Source: Thereva unica
Taxonomy: Eukaryota; Arthropoda; Insecta; Diptera; Therevidae
Length of the DNA stretch: 64,000 nt
NCBI GenBank assembly: GCA_949987705.1
Contig: OX465282.1
Location: forward strand, 12,574,501-12,638,500
Direction of reading: 5' to 3'
The notes beneath the pieces are model-generated. The model saw only the letters and a program-made list of their open reading frames with translations, had not been told where the DNA came from and ran no database searches. Numbering within the stretch: the first letter of the stretch is position 1; every line of letters starts with the position of its first letter. Of the stretch, positions 22,867-35,820 are shown piece by piece. The translations under genes and the position numbers were made by a program.

Positions 22867-24499
22867 TTTTTTATTATGAAATTATTTTTATAATTGATGA
22901 ACACCTTTCTGGGTTTTGCGGAAACTCCCTTTTTTTATTCTTATTAAATTTCTTTTTTATTAATTGCAACTAATAATTAATCTCTAATATTAATTAAACA
23001 AAAACAATTTAGCACAGTATCGGGGTGCAATGCTGCAACTTCGTTAACAGAATTTCGTCTCAAAAATTACCTGAAAATGCCAGAAACTTCTAAAATAAAA
23101 TCGCTTCGCTCGGGGTTCTGTCGCTGTCGTAAAGTTCTTTTTTCACCTTCGTGTTCTGTGACGATTCTATCAGCTGCAGGCCGCGCACTATCGATGTATG
23201 CGAGCCGATACTCGGATTTTATATGAAACCAAAATGAAAACAAAGCCACCTTTCCCTCGTATATATATGAGCAATTCCACTAACACACACTTTTGTTTTG
23301 AAAATGTCAAAAATTTGTAGATGGATTCTTGTATTTGAATATAGGTAAAAAAAAAAGTTTATTACCGCCGCTGCATAGCGCAACGATGAGTAAATATATG
23401 TTTATTATTTTTCACATATAAAATCTGAAACTGTACAATAAATTGAAATTTTTAATAACAATTTAATTTCTTTTCAAATTTTTTATTAATTATCCCCGTC
23501 TAATGTTTTTGCCCTGCTGGGCCCAAAAAATTTTAAATATTTGATGTGCCGGTTTTCATGAACAATTTATATTACAGCGGTTTCCTTACTGTGAACAGTC
23601 ATGTTCAAGTAGTGAGTTTTTATGACCGCGCTAAATTAGTTGATTTTTATTTGATTCTTTAATAATGGCGTATTAATTATTATGTATTTTAAGTGTTTAA
23701 AGGTTAGTGGTTTTGAGTTTCAATACTATTAATTATTCTGAAACAGTCTTGACAAAAAAATTTTAACCGAGATTTTTAATGCTTATTGAGTGTGTAAAAA
23801 GTTCTGGATAATTTTATTTGGATAAAAAGAGTATATAATGGTATAGATAATAAATATGATTATAAAATGTTAGTTTTTAAATTTTAATCACAGAAATAAT
23901 GGATTAATTAGAAACTACTAGCTTGAATACTTGACAGTACGCTGAATATCCTTTCGAGTCTCGAACGAGAATTGTTATGAAGTTTATTTTCCAATTCAAC
24001 GGAAGTACAGCGAAGAACTTTCGACTTTTCGAAGTGGAATTCGGTTCTGGAATAAATGAACGAAATAGCACGAAAAGATAATATTTATAAAAATAAAAGT
24101 TTTCCTTAAAATTCGGGGCCTGGTCCAATGGCCGGAGTACACCAGAAACCTGATTGAGACGACCGATGAACATTTATTCTAGCGGTCACTTTCAGGTAGT
24201 GAAAACGTTTTATTAGTTGTAGAGATTGTAGAGACCAAAAAGCTCTAGGATTGCCGTCGTTGATCTCGGCTGTACTATAGACAACCCTATTCACAAAAAC
24301 AGCAATAAAAATAATAGTCTAGAATGGATCGAATACACGAGTCGGCTACCGCCGTAAAGCGGTTTTCTGAACTTAGAATGTATATACGTGCGAAAGTAAG
24401 GAAAATGGGAAGGTAGCTCATGCTTATTTTTCTTATTCGATCTTTTAGCGTCGGCCACCTTCCACCTCTACAGAGATACATACATAACGCTTTTTTACT
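22867..24499. other. Region upstream of the BAG2-like gene
   Basis: This contains the presumed promoter and 5' UTR of the BAG2-like gene (start codon at 22866). It is AT-rich. No other gene, RNA gene or clear repeat end is recognised. Confidence 0.45.
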
Positions 24500-26600
24500 C
24501 CTTCATGAGACATAGGGCGGGAACAGTTGCCCTCCAGCGGACTCTGTTTTATGCAACAGCTCTCAACTCCTACCAGAATTTCCCAGTTGTTGCGGCCTCT
24601 GCTAATAGGGTTCTCCTCCACGTTTTTCTAGGTCTTCCGACTCGACGGGATCCCTGCGGATTCCAGTCAAGGGCCTGTTTGGCTAGATTCACGTTTTCGC
24701 GTGTGGCCAAACCAATTCCATTTCTTTCGCTTGATTTGGTCGTGTATCCTTTCTTGGCCGGCACGGCGTCATAGGGCTTCATTTGAAATTCTATCTTGCT
24801 AGCGGGTTTTAAGGATACGATGTAGGCATCAGTTGATGAAAACTTGTAGGTTCCCTGTGATGAATTGGGTGAATTTCCATGCTTTGCAACCCTGCAAAAG
24901 AACTGGCTTAACGATGGAGTTGAACAGCCGCAATTTGGTGTCAGTTGAGATCTCCGTTGATCTCCATATGCGGAACAGGCATGCATATCCGCTTCGTGCT
25001 ATAATTATTCTAGAACGTCTTCCTCTGCCCCGCCATTTTCGGTAATAACACTACCGAGTTAGCAGAATTTATCTACCAGTTCTACGTCACGGTTATTCAG
25101 CGCTGTGCGTTCAATGGTGTTTGCATTTATCCGCATTTCTTTTGTTTTAGTCGGATTTAGCCTTAAGCCAGCTGGACTACTTGCTGTTGAAAATTATTTA
25201 ACATGTTTTTGAGTTCCTGGTGTCTGTGGGTTAGCAAACAGATGTCATCCGCGTAGTCGAGATCCTTAAGGCAATCCAGCAAACCCCATTGTATGCCACC
25301 TGTTCTATTATTCAGAGCGCCGACAAGGATGTAATTTATTACTATAAGAAATAGTAATGGCGGAAGTTGGCATCCTTGTCGTACTCCTGGACTCACCTCA
25401 AAGCTGTCGGATAATTTTCCATTGTAGTTCTTCATTTGCAATTTTTGTATAGGGCTTTTATTAATTCTATTATTTTGTCAGGCAGTCCATGTTGCCGTAG
25501 TGCCTGCCAAATGAAGCTCCTATTAACCGAGTCGAATGCTTTCTCATAGCCTACGAAAGCAAGGTAAAGGGGGGATCGGAATTCAGTAGACTGCTCCACT
25601 AGGATCCTCAGGTCTATGCATAGGCGCCCCTTCCTGAATCCGGCCTGCTGCCTCCTAAGCGTTCGGTCTACTGCCTCTCTTATCCTAGATAGTAATATAT
25701 GGGACATGGGACAACATTTTGCCCACAGTAAATAGTAAACAGATACCTCTCCAGTTGTCGCATATTGTTAGGACCCCCTTTTTGGGCATTTTGACTATGA
25801 TACCTTCCGTCCAACCCTCCGGAAAGGTACAGGTGTTCCATGCTATTTCCAGGATTGGCTGAAGCGCATCTGCTATGAGGCTTGAGCCGGCTTTCAACAA
25901 TCCTGGCGGGATGCCATTTTTCCCAGCTGCTTTACCATTGGCCATCGCATGAATTGCTGTTACTATTTCCTTCTTGGATGGGGCCCGGGTGGTGATTCTT
26001 ATCGGCTGTGCATTTTTGCTGTTTTGCTGAGGTTCCTGTGCAAGTGAACCATTCATGGCGGCGAAGAAGTAATCCCTGCATCTTTGAAGTTGCTCCTCAT
26101 CGCTGCACAGCAGCATTCCATCCGTACTCTTAACGGCATGCTTTTTAGTAGAGTGCTTTCCCGAGAGCTGTTTAGTGATTTGGTGCAGCACCTTACTACA
26201 CTACACTTCTCTTTACCTTCCGGTGTACTTGACAGAATTCCCGTTCAAGTAGGTGACGTCTTTCCGGGTCGTTTGTAGAGTTCACATTATTTTTAAGGGC
26301 CCTCCTGCGCTTTAATTTTTGCCAGGTTGTGTTCGAGGTCCAGTGTTGCATGTTTCTTTGAACATAACTGATGCTCGTTTCCGTTGTCTTCTATATAGCA
26401 CCCTTTGTCGTACTCTACAGCTCTTCAATATTTGTATCGTCAGAAACGGTTTGTTGGTTTAATATTTGTTGCAGGTTCCCAGAAAATTCTCGCCTTTTAA
26501 TGCTGTCCGGCAGAAGGTCTACGTTAAAATGTCTACGGTTTATGGCATCGCGTTGGACATTTCTGATCACCAATAGCTCAGCCCTATCTAACCTAACCTA
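24500..26600 (-). mobile_element. Family B (RTE-like) LINE, long but broken copy
   Basis: From right to left on the minus strand: a linker (NNVNSTNDPERRHLLEREF near 26240-26290), RT N-terminal part (26191-25685; MANGKAAGKNGIPPGLLKAG, then WRGICLLFTVGKML), RT fingers (25707-25432; RRQQAGFRKGRLCIDLRIL, VGYEKAFDSVNRSFIW), palm (25441-25163; PGVRQGCQLPPLLFLIVIN, LDYADDICLLTH), and the C-terminal tail (24986-24505; VGRPRKTWRRTLLAEAATTG). Each junction is a frameshift, so no full protein is made. Its palm and tail are nearly identical in protein to the copy at 5270-6345. Confidence 0.88.
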
Positions 26601-26968
26601 AGGTTTCAGCAATTCACTATACCCTGCCCATCACATCTCGCCGATGGGTATAAAGTTAACATTTAACTGTTGTGCAGCTCAAACACAGCTAAAGTCCCAA
26701 GAGTAAATTCCTCGCCTATTTCATAATCGCCTATGGTCCTTTATTCTGGCCTTCTTAGCAATTGTTTATTTCGAAATAAAATAAAGCTACAGAGATAAGT
26801 GTACGCCATTCTTTCTTGGAACGAACCGACTCGATCATGTTAACTTGCCGGATCTTTTAGGAAAGCTACCACTGTCCAGCGTTTGAAGAATACTGCACGT
26901 CATTCCCTTTAATCCACTGATAACTAAGCTGTACCTTAATAACTAATTAATCCTTAAATAAAAAACAG

Positions 26969-28108
26969 TATTGTAGTATTGGATGGCGTCAAATCCGCAT
27001 CCCACCCGATCTCGGCGGGGGTCCCCCAGGGGTCAATCTTATCACCGGCCCTATTCCTTATCTTTATAAATGACCTTCTTTCAATCCCCTCCAACCCACT
27101 TCTCAGCTTCGCTGACGACGGTACTTTACGGTACTCGTACAGCTTCGATACAAGGCAGACTCATGCCAGATCCTGTCTTGATGATCGCGAACGTATGTCC
27201 AACTCTATTAATAACGACATTGTACTCATTCTAGAGTGGGGAAAGAAGAATCGTGTTGAATTCAACCCCGCCAAAACCAAGTACTGTCTTATCTCCAAAA
27301 AGAAGTTCAACACCCCTCCACCCTTGAAAGTGAATGAAGTTCAACTAATGGCCGAACCATCCTTACACATCTTAGGCGTGACATTAGCCAAAGACTTGCG
27401 ATGGAATGACCACATATTCCAAATCGCCAAACAAGGATCTCAGTGCTTGGGATTTCTTAAGAGGTGCAAGTTCCTCCTCCAGCCATCGGCCCGTGCTGTT
27501 ATTTATAAATCCTACATTCGACCTCTTCTCGAATATAACTCCCTCGTTTGGGGCGGCGCCCCAATAACCACCTTGGCATGGTTAGATAAGGTGCAAAAAA
27601 GGGCGCTCAAGTTAATTGATGACGACACCGCCTGCTCCACCATCGACCCCTTAAGCCACCGTAGGAATGTAGCAGCACTGACAAAATTTTATCGCTACTA
27701 TCATAGTGACTGTTCCTCCGAGTTAAACGCTCTCCTGCCTCCACGGCATTCTTATACCCGCAACACCAGATTAGCCCACTCGTCTCATTCCCTCCACCTG
27801 CAACTCCCCCTTTCACGCACTCAACAAGATATGAATTCGTTTGTTAATAGAACAACTCGGCTGTGGAATAATCTCTCGCAGTCAGTATTTCCGAGCTCCT
27901 ACAACATCCAAGAGTTCAAACGCAGGGTTCATCACCACCTTCTTCAATTCCCTCCCGTTCCTTTATAACCCCTCCAACCCCCTCCCCGTACTAAGCTTAC
28001 TGCTAGACATTGCACCATGACGTGACAAATGACATGACGGACTAGTAGTACAAAGGGTGATTCCTGAGCTTTAGCACTGCCACATAAAAAAAAAAAAAAA
28101 AAAAAAAA
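26969..28108 (+). mobile_element. Family A LINE, 5'-truncated, with poly(A) tail
   Basis: The copy runs from the RT palm to a poly(A) run at about 28086-28109. It is inserted in an older repeat whose uninterrupted version is at 36041-36139, which defines its ends. The 3' UTR (CTGCTAGACATTGCACCATG and onward) matches the complement at 56210-56340. Confidence 0.9.
26979..27968 (+). CDS. Partial reverse transcriptase of a family A LINE
   Basis: A 329-codon open frame starts inside the RT. It shows SAGVPQGSILSPALFLIFIN, the catalytic SFADDGTLRYS, the post-palm HILGVTLAKDLRWNDHI, and a C-terminal domain with RRNVAALTKFYRYYHSDCSS. It is missing the endonuclease and the first half of the RT, so it cannot retrotranspose. 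It is about as well preserved as the 56 kb copy. Confidence 0.85.
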   Translation: MDGVKSASHPISAGVPQGSILSPALFLIFINDLLSIPSNPLLSFADDGTLRYSYSFDTRQTHARSCLDDRERMSNSINNDIVLILEWGKKNRVEFNPAKTKYCLISKKKFNTPPPLKVNEVQLMAEPSLHILGVTLAKDLRWNDHIFQIAKQGSQCLGFLKRCKFLLQPSARAVIYKSYIRPLLEYNSLVWGGAPITTLAWLDKVQKRALKLIDDDTACSTIDPLSHRRNVAALTKFYRYYHSDCSSELNALLPPRHSYTRNTRLAHSSHSLHLQLPLSRTQQDMNSFVNRTTRLWNNLSQSVFPSSYNIQEFKRRVHHHLLQFPPVPL

Positions 28109-28499
28109 ATAAATGTAACTCGTAAATTATGACCAAAAATGGATACACTAATTAAAAAGGTCAGTAATTTAGGTATATTTTTACTTCGCGTTAGTCGAAC
28201 AGCGTTGTCCGAACGACGACAGAAAATTGCAGTGTGGATGACAACCTCGCCGCGTTTTTCGCTACTAATTCATTTTGATTTTTCTCCGTTCGCTGTACGC
28301 TGTAAGCTGTACGATGATAGTGTGGATGAAAACTATGTGGCGTCGTTCGTTGTTAAGCAGTGAAGTATTATCTGCTGTGTATAAAAATTTGAAATGATGG
28401 CCAACCTCAGATATTGTTCCACAGAATTTCTAATAGAATTGATTCAACCTTCCAGCAACGGCGGTTTCAAGGGGGGGCCATGGGGGCCGAGAATAGAAA

Positions 28500-29300
28500 A
28501 TAATAAATATAATTGGAGTGTCTGTCTGTGATTTCAAAATAATTGTGTTTTTCTAAGTTCATAGGTTATTTACATCATATTAAACCAAAATCACGAATTT
28601 TTTAAATGTTTGTCTGTCTGTCTGCCTGTTTGTTCGGGCTAATTTCGGAAACGGCTATTTCGGTTGGGATGGGACGTTCACTGGAAGATTCAGAAATTTC
28701 GCGAACATGTTTTAGGCTATTTGTATATCCTTTATATTAGCTTCGTCTGTATGTATGCATGAATGTCGCGGGACAATGCAATCTGACCATCTTGTAAAAA
28801 AATCAAGATGGCGGTTCCAAGATGGCGGCCGAATTTCGCAATTGCGCCCCCCAACGCCCGACATGGGTATCAAATGAAAGGGGATGATAAATACAGTACA
28901 ATTACCTATTTGGTGTCATTCCAAATTCATATTCACAATGGCGATCAACACAAAATGGCGGATGAACTTTTTCTTTACAACCCACTCGTTATGGGTATCA
29001 AACGAACGACAACTAGAATATTATTACCTCATCATTCCAACGTATCTATATAAATGTAAAAGGCGTATCTGTCTGTGATTTCAAAATATAATTGTGTTTT
29101 TCTAAATTCATATGGTTATCGATCTTTCTATATAAATATGATTGGAATGTCTGTCTGTACAAAAACAATTTTTAAAATTGCTGTGTGGACTGGAAGATTC
29201 AGTACTTTTGCGGCCATATTTCAGGCGGATACGCCTATCAGATCCGATTTTCGGTACTGACTATCGCGTGCTGGATTAGACCACAAACTTCAACCGGTAG
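28500..29300 (+). repeat. Non-autonomous repeat with GATGGCGGCC and TATCAAATGAAAGG motifs
   Basis: Two direct copies of GTCTGTCTGTGATTTCAAAA occur (near 28520 and 29070), with 'aagatggcggccgaattt' and 'gggtatcaaatgaaagg' motifs between. The complement of this set recurs at 37740-38645. The layout (T-rich start, internal diverged tandem motifs, no ORF) suggests a Helitron-like non-autonomous element, but I cannot show its ends. Confidence 0.5.
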
Positions 29301-29763
29301 CTGAGGCAAAGCAAATGAACATTTGTTTATCATTCCAATTGTAAGACCTCACAGAGCTTTATCTAAATATCTTGATCGTACTGTAACGGCAAGCTATATC
29401 CTTACTGAAAACACACCCTATAGCCTCTATAAAAATTGATGGAGAATTTTGAGAAATTGGAAACGGGTAGGCGAAAACAACAACAAGAAAAAAAGTATGC
29501 AAAGTTTTTTGGAGTTCTGGATTGGGATTTGAGAAAATAGGATACAGAGACAGAAACAATATCCCCGACTGCAGGATATGTAGAGAGGCAGAGTCGAAGA
29601 TTTTTTTACTTTTGAACGGTGCTGCATTTGGGTGCCCTTGTTCCCTTAGGAAACAATGGATATTTAAATAGAGCTCTTTCTACAATCGCAATGATAAAAA
29701 AAAGTTTGTACTCTATCAAGGATATATTTTTTCCGACTATTCGTTAGTTTTTCAGTGTGATCT

Positions 29764-30097
29764 GGGGCCGTATTTGGTTTCTCGACACGATGGATCGACT
29801 CGACAAAAAAAGCTTCTCGATTCTCTTTAAGTTTCATATTTGGTTTCACGACCAAATCGACAGCTAAGCGCAGCCATACAAAACCATCAAATTGGGTGGT
29901 ATTACTCCAAGGCAGCAAATCACGTATATTTAATTAAAATAGAAATTGTTAAAAGTTTATTGCATGCATAAATTGAGCTTTTTAATAATCGTCAAATGTT
30001 TTTATCGACACGTAAAGAGACGATTTCGTGTTGCCAAATGCCAATTTTTAATTATCGACAGACGACAATGTCAACTCGAGAAACCAAATACGGCCCC
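29764..30097. repeat. MITE with perfect 22-bp inverted ends
   Basis: GGGGCCGTATTTGGTTTCTC-GA at 29764-29785 is exactly complementary to 30076-30097. The element is 334 bp and has no coding capacity. The target duplication is unclear. Confidence 0.8.
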
Positions 30098-30359
30098 TGA
30101 TAGTAGAATAAGTTTTCGAAAGGCAGACGTAGATATTTATTATTGGCCTTGCAAATCCTACCTCTCCTGAAACTCTGATTCTTTTTAAAAATGACCTCCA
30201 CTTTTTGATTTGTCGCTCAGGCTATGAAGGATATTTATTGATTGTAATAATAGGCGTAGTCTTTCTGATCGTTTGTAGGGGATTCTTTTTAACTCGATAA
30301 AAAAAAATTAATGGTCTTGGATGTGAAGTATCACGTCCGTATTTTAACGTGACGTCTAT

Positions 30360-30690
30360 TAATTTGAACGTGACAACGTCTGTTATTACGTTTTGTATTA
30401 TTTTCTCAATTAATAAATTATATATTTCGAAGCAAATTTTTTTTTTGTGTGCGGGACATTTTCACACGCGCGTCCTATCTTAAACCGATTTAATAGACGT
30501 CCCGTCAATAAGGTGAATGAATGTATTTTTCCCGTGTAGAGGATAAATTAACGAAAATTTTGAGCCATTAACCACCCCTCTAACATGTATGGGGGCGGAG
30601 ATATGATTTTTTTTGTGTGCGGGACATTGTGCGGGACATTTTTACACGCGCGTCTTATCTTAAACCGATTTAATAGAGACGTTGTCACAT
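30360..30690. repeat. Repeat with internal direct duplication
   Basis: A segment of about 68 bp (TGTGTGCGGGACATTTT, ACACGCGCGTC, TATCTTAAACCGATTTAATA) is present at 30436-30503 and again at 30608-30678. The outer sequences GACAACGTCT and AGACGTTGTC form an inverted pair near 30384 and 30675. This suggests a small DNA element with an internal duplication. Confidence 0.6.
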
Positions 30691-30699
30691 CAAAAAATA

Positions 30700-30835
30700 T
30701 TTTGCTGATAGAGACGGGTGAGCCGTCATACAGGTAGCCCTAATAAGGCATCCTGCCGGCTTAACCGGTTAATAATAGGGTACCATATTTCCGCTTAGGT
30801 CGGGTCTTCATCTAGCGGTCGGTGCACCTCCTTAT
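30700..30835 (+). repeat. Repeat shared in inverse orientation with 54400-54540
   Basis: TAATAAGGCATC, TTAACCGGTTAATAA and CTTCATCTAGCGGTCGGTGC here match the complement of 54400-54540 in the same order. It may be a LINE or SINE 3' region. Confidence 0.6.
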
Positions 30836-31249
30836 ATTAAAATAAATTATAATATTATACGTTATTAGTTTTATTTTTTAAAAATAACTTTTAAACGATA
30901 TGTTATGAAAATAGCATAAAATCATTTTCTCTATGTTGTAAAGCAAGCTTTAATATCGATTACATCAGTAATTAATACCATCAGGGATTATCTCTGAGCT
31001 CTAGTCTACCAGATAAAAAAACATTTGTGATTTTTAAGACCAAAAGTGTGATTAAAAGGACGATGGCCCCTTCTGAAAATCAGTTCTGGAACCGCCCCTG
31101 CCTTCCAGCAAGAATCGCCGCTACTCCCAATGTTACAATTACAATTACAATGTTCCCTTGTCGGAGTCCGCCATGTCCCAACTCGATGTCCGAGGATACA
31201 ACCATTGAACCTGAGCTGGACGATGATGTGTGTTCTTTGAGCTCTAATA

Positions 31250-31900
31250 TCTCAAGACGCGGACACGATATTATATGAGACTTTTGACACATCATATAGA
31301 ATGCCAATACAAAGGTTCATACGAATTTTCGGCTTATTACCTCTCATTCCTCTCAACCCTAATTTGGCTGGACTAAAAGCAAGCTTTGTAGGATTGAAGT
31401 TATGAGGGGTCAGACGAGTGTAAAGAAAATGGCGATGAACTCTGCCTTTGACCTTTTGGGTGTAGTAGGAGTTCGGAGGTATCACTAGAGGCGAGGACCA
31501 GATCCCGGTTGTAGAGCCGTGAAAGATGAAGGAGTTCGGAAATACAGCCTGTGTAAGATTGTTCCACAGTAGAGTTTTTTCATTTATGAATGAATTCCTT
31601 GTCTGTAGCGTACGCGAAAAGCGCAGCGGTTGGCAAAGAGCTTGAGCAATGCGGGCTAATCTGGTGTTGTGGGAACGAGATTCCCGTTGAGGTAGAAGAG
31701 CGTTTATGAAAACAGTCTCTAAGGTAGTAGTATACGGTGGCTCAAAGACTGGTTGGTCGAGGAAATAGCGTCATCATCGATTAGTTTGAACGCCTTTCTC
31801 ACTTGATATAGCCACGCTAAGGTAGTTTTTGAAAGCCCGCTACAAATAAAGGAGATGTAAAAAGGCCGAATGAAAGGCACAGTTAAGCCAAAAAAAACTA
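31250..31900 (-). mobile_element. Decayed family A LINE 3' region
   Basis: Minus-strand wording matches the C-terminal part of the family A protein: the NVAALTKFYRYY-equivalent region and the GTTCCACAG / CTAATCTGGTGTTG blocks also seen at 56440-56560. It is interrupted and incomplete. Confidence 0.6.
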
Positions 31901-31921
31901 CAATTGGTAATATACGATTTA

Positions 31922-34900
31922 GGCTGGTCGTCCACTGGAAGCGTATTCGAGCGGCTACGCGCTTCGGCTACATGAGCGGCTATAGGCGGCTTTAAGATAT
32001 GCGGCTACACGCTACAGGGGTCGTCCACTGCAAGCATTTCATGCTGCTCAGTTTGAAGTGAATTTGACACAATAATTTTGTGATTTGTAAATATAGAAGG
32101 CTTTTAGTACAGTTAAATTAAGCCGAAAAAAGCGGAATGGCGGAAATGATTGGGTACAGGCTGTAAATTGGCACAGAGCTTCCATTTAGGGTTCTCAATA
32201 AGGGGTTATAATCACAATTTTATTCGTTTTTTTAGCATTTTGCTCATGCTGTCAACCTACATATGTTCGAAATGGAGTCACTCAAGTTCCTGTTATTTAT
32301 ATCAAATAAAAGAATACGCATTCACCTAAAATATGAGTCTAAGTATATTGCTTTACGATAAATTAGTAAACTAGTTATTCAACTCTAAATAAATTAAAAC
32401 AAAATACTTTTTTTTTCGTAAACACCCTGTATTTTAGTAGTTAACCACCTCTCTAGAACAATATTTTCTCCAAAAACATCCAGGAATCATTCCTAAAAAA
32501 ATTAACAATGTAGTCTAACTTGAACGTCTGATAACCTATACAAGTCGTGAATGAGTGCATATGAGTATTTTAAATCTTTTAAACGGTGATATATCTTGAA
32601 TGGCAATTCGTACAGGAAAATGTATAATAAATTTTTTAGTAGAGAATCGCATGATCAACAAACTTTGTGAACATTATTTTATTATAGGACTTACGGTTTC
32701 AGATGTATTTGCAAAAAACTGATATATTGACCCTAAAACTCCCTAAAAAATGAGCTTCCCGGGGTAGAAAATCGGTAGACTTTATAACCCCTTATTGAGA
32801 ACCCTAAAAGGAAGCTCTGTACACAAATCAATTATAGATAATGTGACAGAGTTCAAGCCAATCAGTGAACGATTATGTTCAATACGACTCCGAACGAAGT
32901 TCTTTACCCTCTCAATCATAAACGTACATGCGGAGACGGAGGAGAAAGCGGACACGACAAAGGACACTTCCTATTATAAGCTTGAGCGCGCATATGATAC
33001 GGCCCCTTCCAATGACATCAAGATGGTGATAGGAGACCTCAACGCCAAAATTGGAAGAGAGAACTGGCACAGACCGACCATTGGAAAGGAAAGTCTTCAC
33101 GAAACATCAAACGATAACGGACAACGTGTTATCGATTTCGCAATGAGTAAAAATATGATCGTCAGCTCAACATATTTCCCAAGAAAGGACATTCACAAAT
33201 ACACATGGCAATCCCCCAGAGAAAGATACTGCAATTAAATAGACCATATTCTAATAGACAGAAGGGCAGCTTCCAGTATCCTGCAAGTAAGAACCTGTAG
33301 GGGTGCAAATTGTGAATCGGACCACTGTCTAGTTAAAGCTAGATTCAGATGTCGGCTGTCTACTCAAGAAAGAAGAAACAGCAAACAAAAGAAATTCGAC
33401 GTCGATCGCCTCCAAGAACAGCCCGTGTTGGAGAGATATCAGGAAACTCTAGCAGAAAGGATAGGTATAAATAATGAAGATACAGTCGATGGAAAATGGA
33501 TGAGATTGAAGACGGTACTGACAGATGTCACGAAGGAAACTGTAGGATATAAACGCACAGCCAGAGCCAGTGACTGGTACGACGAGGAATGCAAAGCAGC
33601 TATAGAGACCAGAAATAAAAATAGGAGAATATACATAGAGAGACCGACGAGGAGTAAGAAATTGAAATACGAGGAAACAAAAAGAACCGCAAAAAACATC
33701 TGCAGGAAGAAGAAAAGGCAATTCCTCAACAATCACATCTTGAGAGCAGAGGAAAACTTTGCCCAAAACAAAACACGGGAAGCATACAGGAAAGTAAACT
33801 TCTTCAAGAAAGGCTTCAAACCCTCTTCCGGTATATGCAGATCAAAAGCAGGCACTATAGTCACAGGCAGCGAAGATGTAAAGAAAAGATGGAAGGAATT
33901 TTTTAGCGAGCTGCTGAACGCAAACGAGAGCATCAGACATGTACCAGAACCCCGTCTACAACATAACGATGACACCAGAGAAACAAATGTACCCACTCTG
34001 GCAGAAGTACAAAGTGCCATACGATCATTAAAAAACAATAAATCTCCAGGAATTGATAACATCCCAGCACAGTTGATCAAACAAGGAGGCGAATCGCTCT
34101 AAGCAGCTATACACGAATTACTATGCTGCATATGGAGGAATGAAAAAATGCCGGAAGAATGGGAGCAAAGCATTATCTGCCCAATACATAAGAAAGGGGA
34201 CAGATTCAACTGTGAAAACTATAGAGGCATATCTCTTTTAAGCAGTATATAAAATAATGACCAATATAATTAAGACCAGACTGGAACCTTACGCAGAAGC
34301 TGCAATAAGTGAATACCAAGCTGGATTCAGAAGAAATAGGTCAACAATGGATCAACTTTTTACAATAAGGCAAATCCTCTGAAAATGCTGGGAATACAAC
34401 ATTGACGTGTATCAACTTTTCATCGACTTTAAACAAGCATACGGCAGCATCGACAGGGAGCAAATGTATGCAACAATGCTGGACCTAAACATCCCCCTCA
34501 AGATAATAAAATTAACAAAAATGACAATGGAAAATACAAGATGTGCAGTCAGAATACAAGGAGAATTGACGGAATCCTTCCCAGTCAAGCAAGGCTTAAA
34601 GCAGGGCAATGGGCTGGCACCCATGCTATTTAATCTCTGCCTAGAAGGAGTAATTCGCAAGGTTAACATTGATGCGAACGCAACCCTGCTTAACAAATCC
34701 AAACAGTTGGCAGGATATGCCGACGATATAAACTGCCTTGCAAGATCACTGTCATATCTTAGAGAAATATTTACAGAATTAGAAGATGGAGCAAAACATA
34801 TAGGGCTGCAAATAAACGCAGAGAAGTGTAAGATTCTAATTCAGTCAAGGGTGGAAAGAAGAAGAAGAAACCACAATACCACCTGGGGGGAATATAACTT

Positions 34901-35817
34901 TGAACGGGTAAACCAATTTAACTACCTGGGGTCCACAGTTCGCGAAGACAACGATGAAACGATAGATGTACAAAGAAGAATAAACGCCGCGAAGAGAACA
35001 TACTTCTCACTACTGCCAGTAATGAAATCCAGAGACATCCACAGAAAAACTAAAATAAGAATCTACAAAACCATCATACGTACAGTAGCTACGTATGGAT
35101 GTGAAGCTTGGAGTATCTCCCAGAAATCCGCAGACAAGCTGGATATATTTGAGAGGAAGCTTCTCCGAAGGATATACGGCCCAATCAATGAAGACAGTGC
35201 ATGGAGAATACGCTACAATCACGAATTGTACGACTTATACAAAGGATGCAAACTTTCGACCCATGCCAAACTGCTACGTTTACGTTGGGCCGGCCATGTC
35301 CAAAGAATGGATGACTCAAGGATACCAAAAAAAAGCCCTGTATCTACTACCAGATGGCAAAAGACCAGTTGGCAAACCACGGCTAAGGTGGGAAGATAAT
35401 GTTAAGGCCGATGCAGCAAAACTGCTCAACACAAGAAACTGGAGACAATCTGCGGAGCAGAGAGACGTCTGGAGGAAGAAGCTGATGGAGGCTAAGGCTC
35501 GAATTGGGCTGTAGAGCCATCGAAGAAGAAGAAGAAAAGGAAGCTCTGTGCCAATTTTCAGCCTGTACCCAATCATTTCCGCTATTTTTACAATTTTTCC
35601 TGTACTATTTGGAGCAAATTATTTCCTGATTCGAGCGGCTACGCGCGACCGATCCAAATTAATTTGGATTCGCGCGGCACGCTCGAATACGCCTATAGCC
35701 GCCCGCTCAAAGCCGCTTGCAGTGGACGATGTTTGTATGAAATTCTTTATGTTGGATCTGTCGCGCATAGCCGCTCATGTAGCCGAAGCGCGTAGCCGCT
35801 CGAATGGACGACCAGCC
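31922..35817. mobile_element. PIF/Harbinger-like inverted-repeat element, with TTA target duplication, interrupted by a LINE
   Basis: The ends are GGCTGGTCGTCCA at 31922 and its complement ending at 35817. They are flanked by TTA at 31919-31921 and 35818-35820, the 3-bp duplication typical of PIF/Harbinger. Inverted repeats continue inward (CGAGCGGCTACGCGCTTCGG; GGGTACAGGCTG with GGCACAGAGCTTCC at about 32150-32187 against 35536-35580; and GGGTTCTCAATAAGGGGTTA at about 32192 against 32783-32805). No transposase is visible. Removing the inserted LINE leaves about 1.2 kb, a long-TIR non-autonomous element. Confidence 0.78.
32821..35534 (+). mobile_element. Family D non-LTR retrotransposon with 15-bp target duplication
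   Basis: A direct repeat AAAAGGAAGCTCTGT at 32806-32820 and 35535-35549 bounds the copy, which ends in a (GAA)n tail. The endonuclease part is at about 32821-33350 (IGDLNAKIGRENW, then an IDHILIDRR and ESDHCLV stretch). A linker/RT N-terminal part is at 33425-34102 (WYDEECKAAIETRNKNRR, NNKSPGIDNIPAQLIKQGG). The RT palm and C-terminus are at 34407-35515 (LFIDFKQAYGSIDREQMY, QGLKQGNGLAPMLFNLCLEG, AGYADDINCLARS, LRLRWAGHVQRMDDSRIPKK). Stops at 33238 and 34102 and shifts near 34250 and 35330 disable it. It is the most complete LINE here. Confidence 0.9.
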
Positions 35818-35820
35818 TTA

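Noticed and set aside
23904..24173. 89-codon minus-strand frame upstream of BAG2
   Set aside because: No conserved motif, no splice context, and composition like surrounding noncoding DNA.
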